Shown here piece by piece: positions 24,675-32,647 of a stretch of 64,000 bases of DNA. The position numbers and the translations under genes are program-made. Source of the DNA: Nonomuraea sp. SYSU D8015 (GTDB lineage: Bacteria > Actinomycetota > Actinomycetes > Streptosporangiales > Streptosporangiaceae); the NCBI RefSeq assembly GCF_008065375.1, contig NZ_VJYI01000007.1, forward strand, positions 1 through 64,000. Reading direction: 5' to 3'. Positions within the stretch are counted from its first letter, which is position 1. Each line of letters begins with the position of its first letter. The notes beneath the pieces were generated by a model. It had not been told where the DNA came from and made no database searches. It saw only the letters and a list, made by a program, of their open reading frames with translations.

Positions 24675-24947
24675 TCCCAGGGACATGTTCGGCGAGCTTC
24701 ACAACTCGGCTCGGCGGCCCATGACCCCCGCAACCCCGCTCTCATCGGTGGAGCAGGGCGGAGATGTCGCCGAACGACCGGTCGTGGGCGGCGGCCGCAA
24801 AGACCACCAGCGGCCGTACTGCTTCGAGGGGTGGTGATGGCGCATCCGCCCTGACACCGCCACGCCGCCGTGTCACGGGGTCCGGAGAGGACCCCGTGAC
24901 CAGGTGTAGCTGCGCAGGCCGGCATCCATCAAGCGGCGTCGAGGGCC
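24675..24947. other. stretch with unidentified coding debris
   Basis: No intact gene. On the minus strand a frame ending at 24742 reads PLEAVRPLVVFAAAAHDRSF then GDISALLHR before a stop, which looks like an authentic protein end without its start. I cannot assign it. Confidence 0.25.
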
Positions 24948-25544
24948 TCAGTGATCTTGCGGGCCATCTCCGCCATGGTGGGGCTGGGCTTCCCCCTTCT
25001 GGGGCCGGGTGGCCGCTTCGATGGCGACGAGGACGGTGCGGCGGAAGCTGCCGGCCTCTGCCGGAGCCTGCTCCTTGAGCAGGGTCATGGCCGCCGTCAG
25101 GGCCGGCAGCACCTGGTCGGCGAGTGCGGCCGTGGACTTGCTGTTCAGGCCCTTCGGCGCCGTGCCCGCGACCAGCTCGCGCCGTCCCCGGGCGACCAGC
25201 TCCTCGAACTGGCAGGCGTCGACGTCCTGAGGGCGCACGGACAGCCGGTAGCCACCGGCGACCAGCTCCAGAGCCGCGGCTCCGCTCAGGGCCTTGCGCA
25301 GCCGTGCGACGAGGCTGTGCAGGGCGGCGGTGGCTCCCGCGGGCGCCTCCTCGCCCCACAGGTCGTCGATCAGCGTCTCGGCGGAGACTGGGCGGCCCGG
25401 CTCGAGTGCGAGCCGGGACAGCAGCATGCGGAGCCGTACTCCGCTGATCTCCACGGAGTCGCCGCTGTCCAGATAGGCGTTGACGGGGCCGAGAACCTCA
25501 ACTCGCACCGGCCCAGAATGCCGGAAAGGTGCTACTTGATCCAA
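24948..25544 (-). pseudogene. AfsR/SARP-type regulator N-terminus fused to an unrelated protein end
   Basis: Residues 13-125 are a SARP OmpR-like DNA-binding domain plus the first turn of the BTAD domain (VRVEVLGPVNAYLDSGDSVE, GVRLRMLLSRLALEPGRPVS, TLIDDLWGEEAPAGATAALH, DACQFEELVARGRRELVAG). The frame then passes without a stop into LNSKSTAALADQVLPALTAA and SFRRTVLVAIEAATRPQKGE, which is not BTAD. After QKGE the frame slips; the other frame ends PTMAEMARKITEALDAA-stop near 24930, plausibly the true end of the second protein. So a deletion made an in-frame chimera which later shifted. It may still bind DNA, but I call it broken. Confidence 0.65.
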
Positions 25545-25622
25545 ATAGCTGCGTACTTGCCGTTCTTGGAGCTACCCTGGCCCGGCAGGGCCGCCGGCGC
25601 GTGCCCTGCCGGATGCCTTCCC

Positions 25623-25859
25623 TCAGGTGCAGGGGCTCGTGGACCAAGTGATGTAGCCGGTGACCCTGCCCCAGGTCGAAACCTCACCATTGCAGAATTC
25701 CGTCTTGACCCCGACCAAGTTGGTACGCGCGGAGTCGGAGAAGTACTGGGTGTTGCACATGTAGCCGGCCCGGCAGGCGGGGGCGGCCTGCGCGCCGGCC
25801 GGCACGGTGGCGAGCGCTGCGGTGGCCAAGGCGGCGACGGCCAGTACGCGACGGATCAT
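25623..25859 (-). CDS. secreted four-cysteine protein (DUF6289-like), copy A
   Basis: A 78-aa exported protein. The signal peptide covers about 1-26 (IRRVLAVAALATAALATVPA then AQA); the mature part has Cys at 29, 35, 56 and 77, enough for two disulfides, with YMCNTQYFSDSARTNLVGVK as core. It is a paralogue of the next upstream gene (25896-26132) with identical length and cysteine spacing. Function is unknown; the family is common in actinomycetes as small secreted proteins. Confidence 0.78.
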   Translation of the reverse strand: MIRRVLAVAALATAALATVPAGAQAAPACRAGYMCNTQYFSDSARTNLVGVKTEFCNGEVSTWGRVTGYITWSTSPCT

Positions 25860-25895
25860 GAATTGTCCTTCCTGATCGCGGGGGAACGGCGGGAA

Positions 25896-26132
25896 TCAGC
25901 TACAGGGCGTTTCGGACCAGTCCTTGTGTACGGTGCGCACGCCCCACTCGTAGAAGGAGCCGTCGCAACCCTCGAAGCGGCCGCCGACGACCTGGGTGCC
26001 GGTGCTGTCGGAGTAGTACGTGGTGACGCATTGGTGACCGAGCGCGCAGATCCTGGCCTGCGCGGAACCGGCGGGGAGGGCGACGAGGGCCGTCGCGGTC
26101 AGGGCCGCGGCGACGAGTGCACGACGGATCAT
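25896..26132 (-). CDS. secreted four-cysteine protein (DUF6289-like), copy B
   Basis: A 78-aa exported protein with signal peptide (IRRALVAAALTATALVALPA then SAQA) and Cys at 29, 35, 56 and 77, as in copy A. The core QCVTTYYSDSTGTQVVGGRF matches copy A in pattern although many residues differ, so the tandem duplication is not recent. I chose ATG 26132, which puts the signal peptide at the start; open sequence further upstream is in phase by chance. The two genes are 36 bases apart and probably one transcript. Confidence 0.78.
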   Translation of the reverse strand: MIRRALVAAALTATALVALPAGSAQARICALGHQCVTTYYSDSTGTQVVGGRFEGCDGSFYEWGVRTVHKDWSETPCS

Positions 26133-26332
26133 CAACAGTCCTTTCCCGAACGCGGAACAGCAGGTGACCCGAGCCCTGTGAGACGGCGGGCAGCCTTGTG
26201 CGGTCTCCCGGGGAGCGGGCAGACGGAGGGGGCCGTAGGAGCCGGACGGGACCGTGGAGAAGGTCCGGGCGGAGACGGATCCCCGACCGGTGATCGAAAT
26301 GATCCGTCCTGGAGGAAGAAAACGCAAGAGGG

Positions 26333-26680
26333 ACTCATGTTCTACTCGCCCGGCTTCGCCAGACTGGTGTCCGGCCACGTCCTCGTGGCGATGGGGTCGA
26401 ACGCGCCGGCCAGTTGGTCTCCCTGCTGGGTGGCGACCCCGAGACCGTCGCGGAGATCCGTCCGCTTCTTGCCGGCCTGGCCGAAGCCGTGCATTTCGCC
26501 GGCCGGCACGGCTTGGAGCTCAGCACGTTCCAGGCCGCGATCGATTCCGGCCCGATGGCGTGCGATGTCACGCGCGTGAAGATCCCCAAGCTCATCGCGC
26601 GGGATTTCTCGGTGCAGGCGGCGACCTCCGACGCGTTCAACAACACCTGCCTGATCGCGGACGCGGCACGTGCGGCGGGC
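26333..26680 (+). pseudogene. 3-hydroxyisobutyrate dehydrogenase-type reductase, C-terminal remnant
   Basis: One frame gives RLVSGHVLVAMGSNAP and, after a shift near 26405, the next gives SLLGGDPETVAEIRPLL, EAVHFAGRHGLELSTFQAAI, MACDVTRVKIPKLIARDFSV and AFNNTCLIADAARAAGV. This is the helical C-terminal domain of the HIBADH/6-phosphogluconate family, compressed and frameshifted, with the NAD-binding half absent. A relic. Confidence 0.55.
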
Positions 26681-26896
26681 GTCCTCCCTGGAGGGCGGGA
26701 ACTGCTGCCGCGTGGCGCACGCATACACCGTGGACGTCGGCCGATCAACAGGCGTCCGGGGGCAGGCGCGGTCACGTCGGCCCCCGGCGAAGGACCGGAT
26801 GGCAGTGACGGGAATCACCGTCATCGACACCCGCAACGTTGTCACACTCCCCGGCCCGACGGCGTCTTGTGAGTAGGCAACGTTAGGGGGCCCGAA

Positions 26897-28288
26897 ATGC
26901 GTTCGTTGTTGGCCAAGCGCCGCTCGTTTCAGTTCTCCCACTGGTCGTTCATGTTCGCGGAAATCGCCGTCTGGTCATTCGTCGTCCTGCTGGTGAGCGG
27001 GGCGGTGCTGATGGTGTTCTACGACCCCAGCATGTCCCAGGTGACCTATGACGGCTCGTACGGCCCGCTGCGCGGGCTCTTCGTCAGCAAGGCCTTCGAC
27101 TCGACCATGCATCTGAGCCTGGAGGTGCGCGGCGGACTGCTCATCCGCCAGGTCCACCACTGGGCGGCGCTCGTCTTCGTGGCGGCCGTGGTGTTGCAGC
27201 TGCTGCGTATGTTCCTCACCGGCGCGTTCCGCCGCCCGCGCACGGGGCAGTGGCTGATCTGGGTGACGCTGCTGGCGTTGGGCATGGCCGCGGGGGAGAC
27301 CGGCAACGCACTGCCCGACGACATGCTGTCCGGGGGGAGCCTGTGGTTGATCATGTCGGTTGTGCAGTCCATCCCCGTGGTGGGGACCTGGGCGATGTCG
27401 CTGCTGTTCGGCCCGGATTTTCCCGGTGACAGGGTCATTCCGGTCATGTACGGGGGGCACCTGCTGATCGCGGTCGTCATGGCCGCGCTGCTGATCGCCC
27501 GTGAACTGCTGGTGCGGCGGCACGGCCACTCCCGGTTCATCGCCTCGGTGCCGGCGCGGCGGAGCGCACGCCCGATGATGGCGCTGGCGACGTTCGGCAT
27601 GCTGATCATTCTCGGGTTCGGGTTCCAGATCGCCCCTATATGGCTGTACGGCCCCGCCAAGCCGACGCATATCTCGGCCGGCTCGGTTCCCGACTGGTAC
27701 ATGGGGTTCCTCGACGGCGCCCTCCGGATCATGCCCGGGTGGGAGCTCACCATCGGGGACTACACGCTGAGCCTCGCGGTCCTCGTCCCCACACTGGTGA
27801 TCCCCGGGGTCTTCTTCACCGCCCTGGCCGCCTACCCGATGGCCGAGCGCTTCCTCCTCTCACGACGCAACCGGCGCGACGCGCTGGGCCGGCCCAAGAC
27901 CACGAGCCGCATGGCCCGCGAGACGCTCGCGCGTGACCGGCTCGATCGGCCACGCGAGACACCGGTGAAGACGGCCATCGCGGTCGCCGGCGTCACGTTC
28001 TACGGCCTGCTGTGGGCGGCCGCGGCCAACGACCAGATCGCCCACCAGTTCCACCTCACCGTCGACGCTGTGACGATCTTCTTCAGGTACGCCGTGGTCA
28101 TCGGCCCCGTCGTCGCCTTCGTCATCGCCCGGTGGATCTGCCTCGCGCTTCAGCAGACGGATCGCCACGAGGCCGACCACGGAGTGGAGACCGGGATCAT
28201 CACGCGGTCCCCGGACGGCGGATTCCACGAACGGTTGGCGCCGGTGCGGCGGGAGGACCCGGAGCCGGCGATCACCGCGGGGAGATGA
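26897..28288 (+). CDS. QcrB-like cytochrome b, heme bH ligands missing
   Basis: A 463-aa membrane protein clearly related to the actinobacterial cytochrome b subunit of the bc complex (QcrB): YDGSYGPLRGLFVSKAFDST, RQVHHWAALVFV, TGAFRRPRTGQW, ALPDDMLSGGSLW, FPGDRVIP, and a PDWY Qo-site motif at 265-268. QcrB usually has about 540 aa and His pairs in helices 2 and 4. Here His87 and His188 (heme bL) are present, but the partners for heme bH are Gln101 and Arg202/Glu203. No QcrA or QcrC gene is nearby. Its stop overlaps the start of an NDH-2-like gene, so the two form an operon. AGGGGG precedes ATG 26897. It is probably not a normal bc1 subunit. Confidence 0.82.
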   Translation: MRSLLAKRRSFQFSHWSFMFAEIAVWSFVVLLVSGAVLMVFYDPSMSQVTYDGSYGPLRGLFVSKAFDSTMHLSLEVRGGLLIRQVHHWAALVFVAAVVLQLLRMFLTGAFRRPRTGQWLIWVTLLALGMAAGETGNALPDDMLSGGSLWLIMSVVQSIPVVGTWAMSLLFGPDFPGDRVIPVMYGGHLLIAVVMAALLIARELLVRRHGHSRFIASVPARRSARPMMALATFGMLIILGFGFQIAPIWLYGPAKPTHISAGSVPDWYMGFLDGALRIMPGWELTIGDYTLSLAVLVPTLVIPGVFFTALAAYPMAERFLLSRRNRRDALGRPKTTSRMARETLARDRLDRPRETPVKTAIAVAGVTFYGLLWAAAANDQIAHQFHLTVDAVTIFFRYAVVIGPVVAFVIARWICLALQQTDRHEADHGVETGIITRSPDGGFHERLAPVRREDPEPAITAGR

Positions 28289-29388
28289 CAGTGAGACCGA
28301 ACAGGCCACAGGTCGTGATCGTCGGAGCCGGGGTCGCCGGATACCAGGCGGCGCGCACCCTGTCGCGCACGGTGGGAGACGGCGCGGAGATCGTGCTGGT
28401 CAACCCGACCGGCGTCGCGTTGCACCCGCAGCTGCTCCCGCAGGTGATGATGGGCGTCCTCAGCCCGGATCGGGTGAGCGTGCCGCTGGCCGAGACGCTG
28501 CCGGGTGTGCGGGTGGTGCTCGGCACGGTCACCCACATCGACGCCCACGCCCGGCGCGTGCTGTACGACGGCGGCGTGCTCGGCTACGACCGGCTGATCG
28601 TCGCGGCGGGAGGCGTGAGCGAAGTCGCCCAGGTCTCCGCGGTCTCGGCGCACAGCGTCGGCTTCCACAACGTCGGCCAGGCCCTCCATCTGCGCGATCA
28701 CATCCGCCGGCAGCTCTCCCTGGCCGCCGCGAGCACCGATCCCTTCGAACGCGCGGCGCACTGCACGTTCGTCGTGCTCGGCGCGGGATACGCCGGTACG
28801 GCGGCGGCCTCGGCCGGGCAGTCGCTGTCACAGTCGATCGCCTGCCGCGACCCGCGGCTGCGCGGGCAGCCGATCCGCTGGATCCTGGCCGATCCCGCAG
28901 AGTGGCTGCTGCCTGACATGCGGCACCGCCTGTCCAGGACCACGGCACGGATGCTGCGGTCGCGGGGCGTGGAGGTCCGGACGCAGACCTCGCTGGGGCA
29001 GATCACCTCCCGGGGGCTGCGGCTCACCGACGGTGAGTTCATCCCCACCCGCACGATCGTGTGGACCTTCGGGGTCCGCCCCGATCCGCTCGTGACCAAC
29101 CTCGGACTGGCGGCCGAGCAGGGCAGGATCAGGGTGGACGAGTACCTGGCCGCGCCCGGCCATCCCGAGATCCACGCCTGCGGCGACGTGGCCGCCGTCC
29201 CCGACCTCACCAGGCCCGGCAAGATCACCCCGATGAGCGGGCAGCATGCCCTGCGCCAAGGCAGGCTGGCTGGCGGCAACGTCGCGGCCTCCATCGGGTA
29301 CGGCTCGCGCCGGCCGTACCAGCACAGGATCCACGACTCCATCGTGGATCTGGTCCGGACGTCGGATCAGCTGCTGCGCGTGGCATGA
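28285..29388 (+). CDS. NAD(P)/FAD-dependent oxidoreductase, NDH-2-like, shortened
   Basis: A 367-aa flavoprotein. The FAD site GAGVAG is at 14-19, the NAD site is GAGYAGTAA in the middle (LGAGYAG), and the FAD-ribose motif is HACGDVAAVPDLTRPG. NDH-2 proteins are about 400-460 aa and end in amphipathic helices that bind the membrane; here the chain stops after RRPYQHRIHDSIVDLVRTSD and a few more residues, so that anchor is missing. ATG 28285 overlaps the stop of the cytochrome b gene (ATGA). I infer that the flavoprotein passes electrons to the cytochrome b or is held at the membrane by it; this is not shown by sequence alone. Confidence 0.82.
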   Translation: MTVRPNRPQVVIVGAGVAGYQAARTLSRTVGDGAEIVLVNPTGVALHPQLLPQVMMGVLSPDRVSVPLAETLPGVRVVLGTVTHIDAHARRVLYDGGVLGYDRLIVAAGGVSEVAQVSAVSAHSVGFHNVGQALHLRDHIRRQLSLAAASTDPFERAAHCTFVVLGAGYAGTAAASAGQSLSQSIACRDPRLRGQPIRWILADPAEWLLPDMRHRLSRTTARMLRSRGVEVRTQTSLGQITSRGLRLTDGEFIPTRTIVWTFGVRPDPLVTNLGLAAEQGRIRVDEYLAAPGHPEIHACGDVAAVPDLTRPGKITPMSGQHALRQGRLAGGNVAASIGYGSRRPYQHRIHDSIVDLVRTSDQLLRVA

Positions 29389-29454
29389 GTCGCCCGAGCG
29401 GCGGGTACCGCGGAGCGCGCAGGCGAGGGTGGCCGGTATCGGCGTGCCAGATCA

Positions 29455-30894
29455 TCATTCAGTGGGATGGCCCAAGAACTTCACCACCTCCGCCTGGCCC
29501 GCGGACTGTGCCCACTCCAGCGGCGTGGCGTCGTAGTCGAAATCCCGTAGCGACCGGTCGGCTCCCAACTCCACCAGCGCTCGCACCATCGGCAGGTCGC
29601 CCGCCCGCGCCGCCTTGTGCAACGCCGTCGACGGGAGGCGTGCGTTCACATCGAAGCCCAGCGCGCAGGCCAACCGTACGGCCGGCACCCGGCCGTACTC
29701 CGCGGCCTTGATGATCAGATCCCGCCGCCGCGTCAGGAGTCGTTCGGCCAGTTCGTGATCGGCGCTCAGCAATTGCTCGACCTGCCCCCGTTCCCCTCGC
29801 ATGATCGCCGCTTCCGCGACGTCCAGCCCGCGTAGCGAGCCGGAGGCTCCCGCGTCGGCCAAGAGCCGAGCGACCTCCGCATGCCCGCCGAGCAGCGCCA
29901 GTTCCAGCGCCGTGTGATCGAGGAAGGACGGGTGCCCGTCGCCCCTGGCGTCCGCGGGCGCGCCGTGCGCCAGCAGGCACCGCATCCGGCGTGCCCGGCC
30001 ACGCAACGCGACTGCCAGCACGGCGTTCTCCAGCATGCGGGCCGGCGAGTCCTGCACGCGCCCCAGCCTGGCCGCCCAGGGCCCGCCGTCCCCGCGGCCG
30101 AGGCCGAACCTCAGCAGCAGCCTCAGGTAGCCGGTGTCGTCGCCCAGGAGGCCGCGGTTGTACAGGGCCCGGTCGTCATTGGCGTCCGCCCCGGCCTCCA
30201 GGAGCACCCTGGCCAGCTCCAGGTCCTGCGGGTGCGGTGGTTGCCCCAGCTCGCCCCCGCCCAGCGCCCCGGTCAACGCGGTGAACGGCGGCCCCTGCCC
30301 CTCGGGAAGGTAGCCGGCGTTCGGATCGGCTCCCGCGCGGAGCAGGATCCGCGCCGTCCCCACGGCGTCGGCCTGCGCCACTCGTGAATAGGTCAGGTAC
30401 AGCAGCGGCTCCCAGCTGAAGGGGCCCCCGTACGCCTGGGCCGATGCGGGGTCGGCCGCGACCGCGCGGGCCACCCCGGCGGCGTCGCCGACCGCCGCCA
30501 TCGTCCACACCGAGGCGCCGGCCACCTCGGGACGGGCGGCCAACAGCCGCGCCGCCGCCTCGCTGCTCGCGAGCGCGAGTTCGCCGTAGGTCAGGCAGGC
30601 CAGCCGCAGGAACTCGGTTGCGGGGTCGGACGAGGGGCCCACCTCGTGCGGTCGGCGCGCGAACTCGCTCACCATCGTCAGATGTGCCCGCAGCTGCGAC
30701 CAGCTCGTGAAGCCGTACTTGCGGGCCACCACCAGTTGCGCGCCGGCCAACCGCAGGTCTGACAGCTCTCCCGGATACCACCCGCCCGCCGTCGCGAGCG
30801 CGCGGATCTCGCCCGCGCGCACACCGCGCAGCAGTTGCTTGGCTTCGTTCTTCAGGTGGTCGAGGCTGGGGTTTTCGGGCAGACGATTCGCCAC
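29455..30894 (-). CDS. ankyrin repeat protein
   Basis: A 479-aa soluble protein. The N-terminus (LPENPSLDHLKNEAKQLLRG, AQLVVARKYGFTSWSQLRAH) is a module common in actinomycete ankyrin proteins. Ankyrin units follow at about 190-470: LLRAGADPNAGY, LLEAGADANDDRALYNRGLL, LLAHGAPADARGDGHPSF, LALLGGHAEVARLLADAGAS, ALHKAARAGDLPMVRALVEL, GADRSLRDFDYDATPLEWAQ. The GTG at 30894 has GGGAGG at good spacing. It is a protein-binding scaffold with unknown partner. It converges with the NDH-2-like gene. Confidence 0.83.
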   Translation of the reverse strand: MANRLPENPSLDHLKNEAKQLLRGVRAGEIRALATAGGWYPGELSDLRLAGAQLVVARKYGFTSWSQLRAHLTMVSEFARRPHEVGPSSDPATEFLRLACLTYGELALASSEAAARLLAARPEVAGASVWTMAAVGDAAGVARAVAADPASAQAYGGPFSWEPLLYLTYSRVAQADAVGTARILLRAGADPNAGYLPEGQGPPFTALTGALGGGELGQPPHPQDLELARVLLEAGADANDDRALYNRGLLGDDTGYLRLLLRFGLGRGDGGPWAARLGRVQDSPARMLENAVLAVALRGRARRMRCLLAHGAPADARGDGHPSFLDHTALELALLGGHAEVARLLADAGASGSLRGLDVAEAAIMRGERGQVEQLLSADHELAERLLTRRRDLIIKAAEYGRVPAVRLACALGFDVNARLPSTALHKAARAGDLPMVRALVELGADRSLRDFDYDATPLEWAQSAGQAEVVKFLGHPTE

Positions 30895-31134
30895 GAAGAC
30901 CTCCCTTTCGGATGCGCCCGACGTCCGCATCTTCGGGCCGAAAAGGAGGAACGGCACCATGACCAAACACGTTGAGGATCGGGTGGGCTGAGCCCTTTCC
31001 GCGGACCGGTCGCGTCCCGAAACGCCGGCTCGAGCGTACCCCATCATGTTCGGACGTCGCCATCGTCATGTCTCTGAGGCCTTCTCCCCGCGGGCCCGGC
31101 TTGCTCTCCCCGAGCTGACGCGGGTTCGAGCCGG

Positions 31135-32175
31135 TCAGCGGAAGTCGGAGATGCGCAGCACCGCCAGCATGTCCGTCGCCCGGGAACTGGTCGAGAAGGA
31201 CGCCTCCGCGCCGACCCAGCCGCGGAAGGCCCCGGTGTCGTCGATGATCTGCATGAGTGGTTTGACGTGGGAGTTGCCGGTGTAGCAGAACTGATCGCGC
31301 TCCATCGCCAGGCAGGTGCACCAGTGCCACAGCGTGTCGCGGCGGTCCGACTTGGAGATCATCGTGAGGTAGTACTGGATGGAGCTGATGTTGGGGCGCG
31401 TTCCGCCGCCGTACTTGGGGCAGCCGCCCGACTTCTGGCACGCGCCGCGTGAGGACGGCTGCAGGTAGGTCAGGCACGAGGTGGTGGCAGAGCAGGCACG
31501 GAAGGCGGAGTGGCCGAACGGCTGATTGCCGGAGGTGACGAGCTTGCCGCTCGCCCAGCTCGTCAGGTCCTGCCTGAGTGAGCCGGGGAAGGCCTTCACC
31601 GAGCTCATCGCGCGCCGCGTGCTGATCGAGGCGTTGCTGCCGTAGCCGTACCCGTTGGTGGCCAGCGTGCTCTGCTTGAGGTCCAGGCGGGCCAGCTTCC
31701 CGTCGGGGGAGGGCCGTACGTACCACTGCTCCGTCCACGTCTGGGTGATCTTCCACCGGATGCTCACCACGTTCCCGGACACTTTGTACGTCCCGGTGCG
31801 GCTCTCGTCGGGGGCGCCGGTGAAACCTCCGGCGGTGAGCACCTCGCAGGTACGGGGGCGCGATTGGGAACCGCCGGCTTTGGTGGTGCAGCTCGTGTCG
31901 GGGACGGTGCCGGTGCGCTGTCTGGCCTTGGGGTGACGCTGCCACCACAGGTACAGGGCCGCGGTGACCGTGCCGTTGGGGGCGAAGCGGTAGCTGCCCA
32001 GGCGTACCCAGTTCTGCCGGGAGGCGGCCTTGAGATGGCCCTGCGAGACGACATAGGTCGCCTTGCCTCCCGGTAGGGCGGCGAGCGAGGCGTCAGCCGG
32101 CCGGGCGGGGAGGAGGGTGAGGGCGAGAAGGAAGGAGAGGATTGCCGCTGTCCCGATGGAAGGGACGGTACGCAT
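31135..32175 (-). CDS. secreted protein of unknown function
   Basis: A 346-aa exported protein. The signal peptide covers about 1-30 (SIGTAAILSFLLALTLLPAR then ADA). The mature part is Trp/Tyr/Ser-rich with several cysteines (SCTTKAG, RTCEVL, FRACSATTSCLTYL, GACQKSGGCPKYGGGTRPNI, WHWCTCLAM, FCYTGNSH), so disulfides are likely. The late segment CTCLAMERDQFCYTGNSHVK suggests a defined domain, but I do not recognise it. GGAG precedes ATG 32175, which I choose because it gives a clean signal peptide; a long open upstream extension is an artefact. Confidence 0.72.
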   Translation of the reverse strand: MRTVPSIGTAAILSFLLALTLLPARPADASLAALPGGKATYVVSQGHLKAASRQNWVRLGSYRFAPNGTVTAALYLWWQRHPKARQRTGTVPDTSCTTKAGGSQSRPRTCEVLTAGGFTGAPDESRTGTYKVSGNVVSIRWKITQTWTEQWYVRPSPDGKLARLDLKQSTLATNGYGYGSNASISTRRAMSSVKAFPGSLRQDLTSWASGKLVTSGNQPFGHSAFRACSATTSCLTYLQPSSRGACQKSGGCPKYGGGTRPNISSIQYYLTMISKSDRRDTLWHWCTCLAMERDQFCYTGNSHVKPLMQIIDDTGAFRGWVGAEASFSTSSRATDMLAVLRISDFR

Positions 32176-32301
32176 AGAACACTCCGGTGGCTTACGGGCT
32201 TCGCCGATTGTCCACGGGCCACCGTATCCGGCCCGGACCGGATATGTCTCCGTGTCGGTGCATTCGCGCGGACGCTGCCGAGTTGATCTCATAATGGGCC
32301 G

Positions 32302-32560
32302 ATGCGGATCGTTGCCGCGCTGATGCTCGTGTCCTCCCTCGCCGCTTGCGATGCCCGCCCGGCGCAGGCAGGTCCGTGCGCGAAGGCCGGCGCCCGCAGC
32401 GCGGACCCGTCCCGGCGTCGCGTACCGCGCGGTCACCGATCGCGCCCCTCATCGACGTACGGCCGGCCGGGTGGAAGGACGACCCGCCCGCGCTCCTGGA
32501 CGCGCTGGTGGACATGGCCCGTCGGCCGTACGCGACCGCCCCGCCCCCAGCGCAACGCCA
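32302..32560 (+). pseudogene. lipoprotein-like small gene, frameshifted
   Basis: ATG 32302 starts RIVAALMLVSSLAACDARPA, a short lipoprotein signal with LAAC lipobox. The frame degrades after about 38 residues, while an overlapping frame carries protein-like IAPLIDVRPAGWKDDPPALL and DALVDMARRPYA. Joining them needs one frameshift near 32410. The family is unknown; this may be a relic. Confidence 0.35.
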
Positions 32561-32647
32561 CCGGCCATCCGCCACGGCACGGGTGCCGGGGTCACGCCGG
32601 GCGGCGGGACCGGCCGATGATCGAATGCAGGTCCCCCACGCCACGGG

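Noticed and set aside
30176..31948. Long minus-strand frame of about 590 codons
   Set aside because: It is antisense-phase to the ankyrin and secreted-protein genes, with composition typical of a GC-bias artefact.
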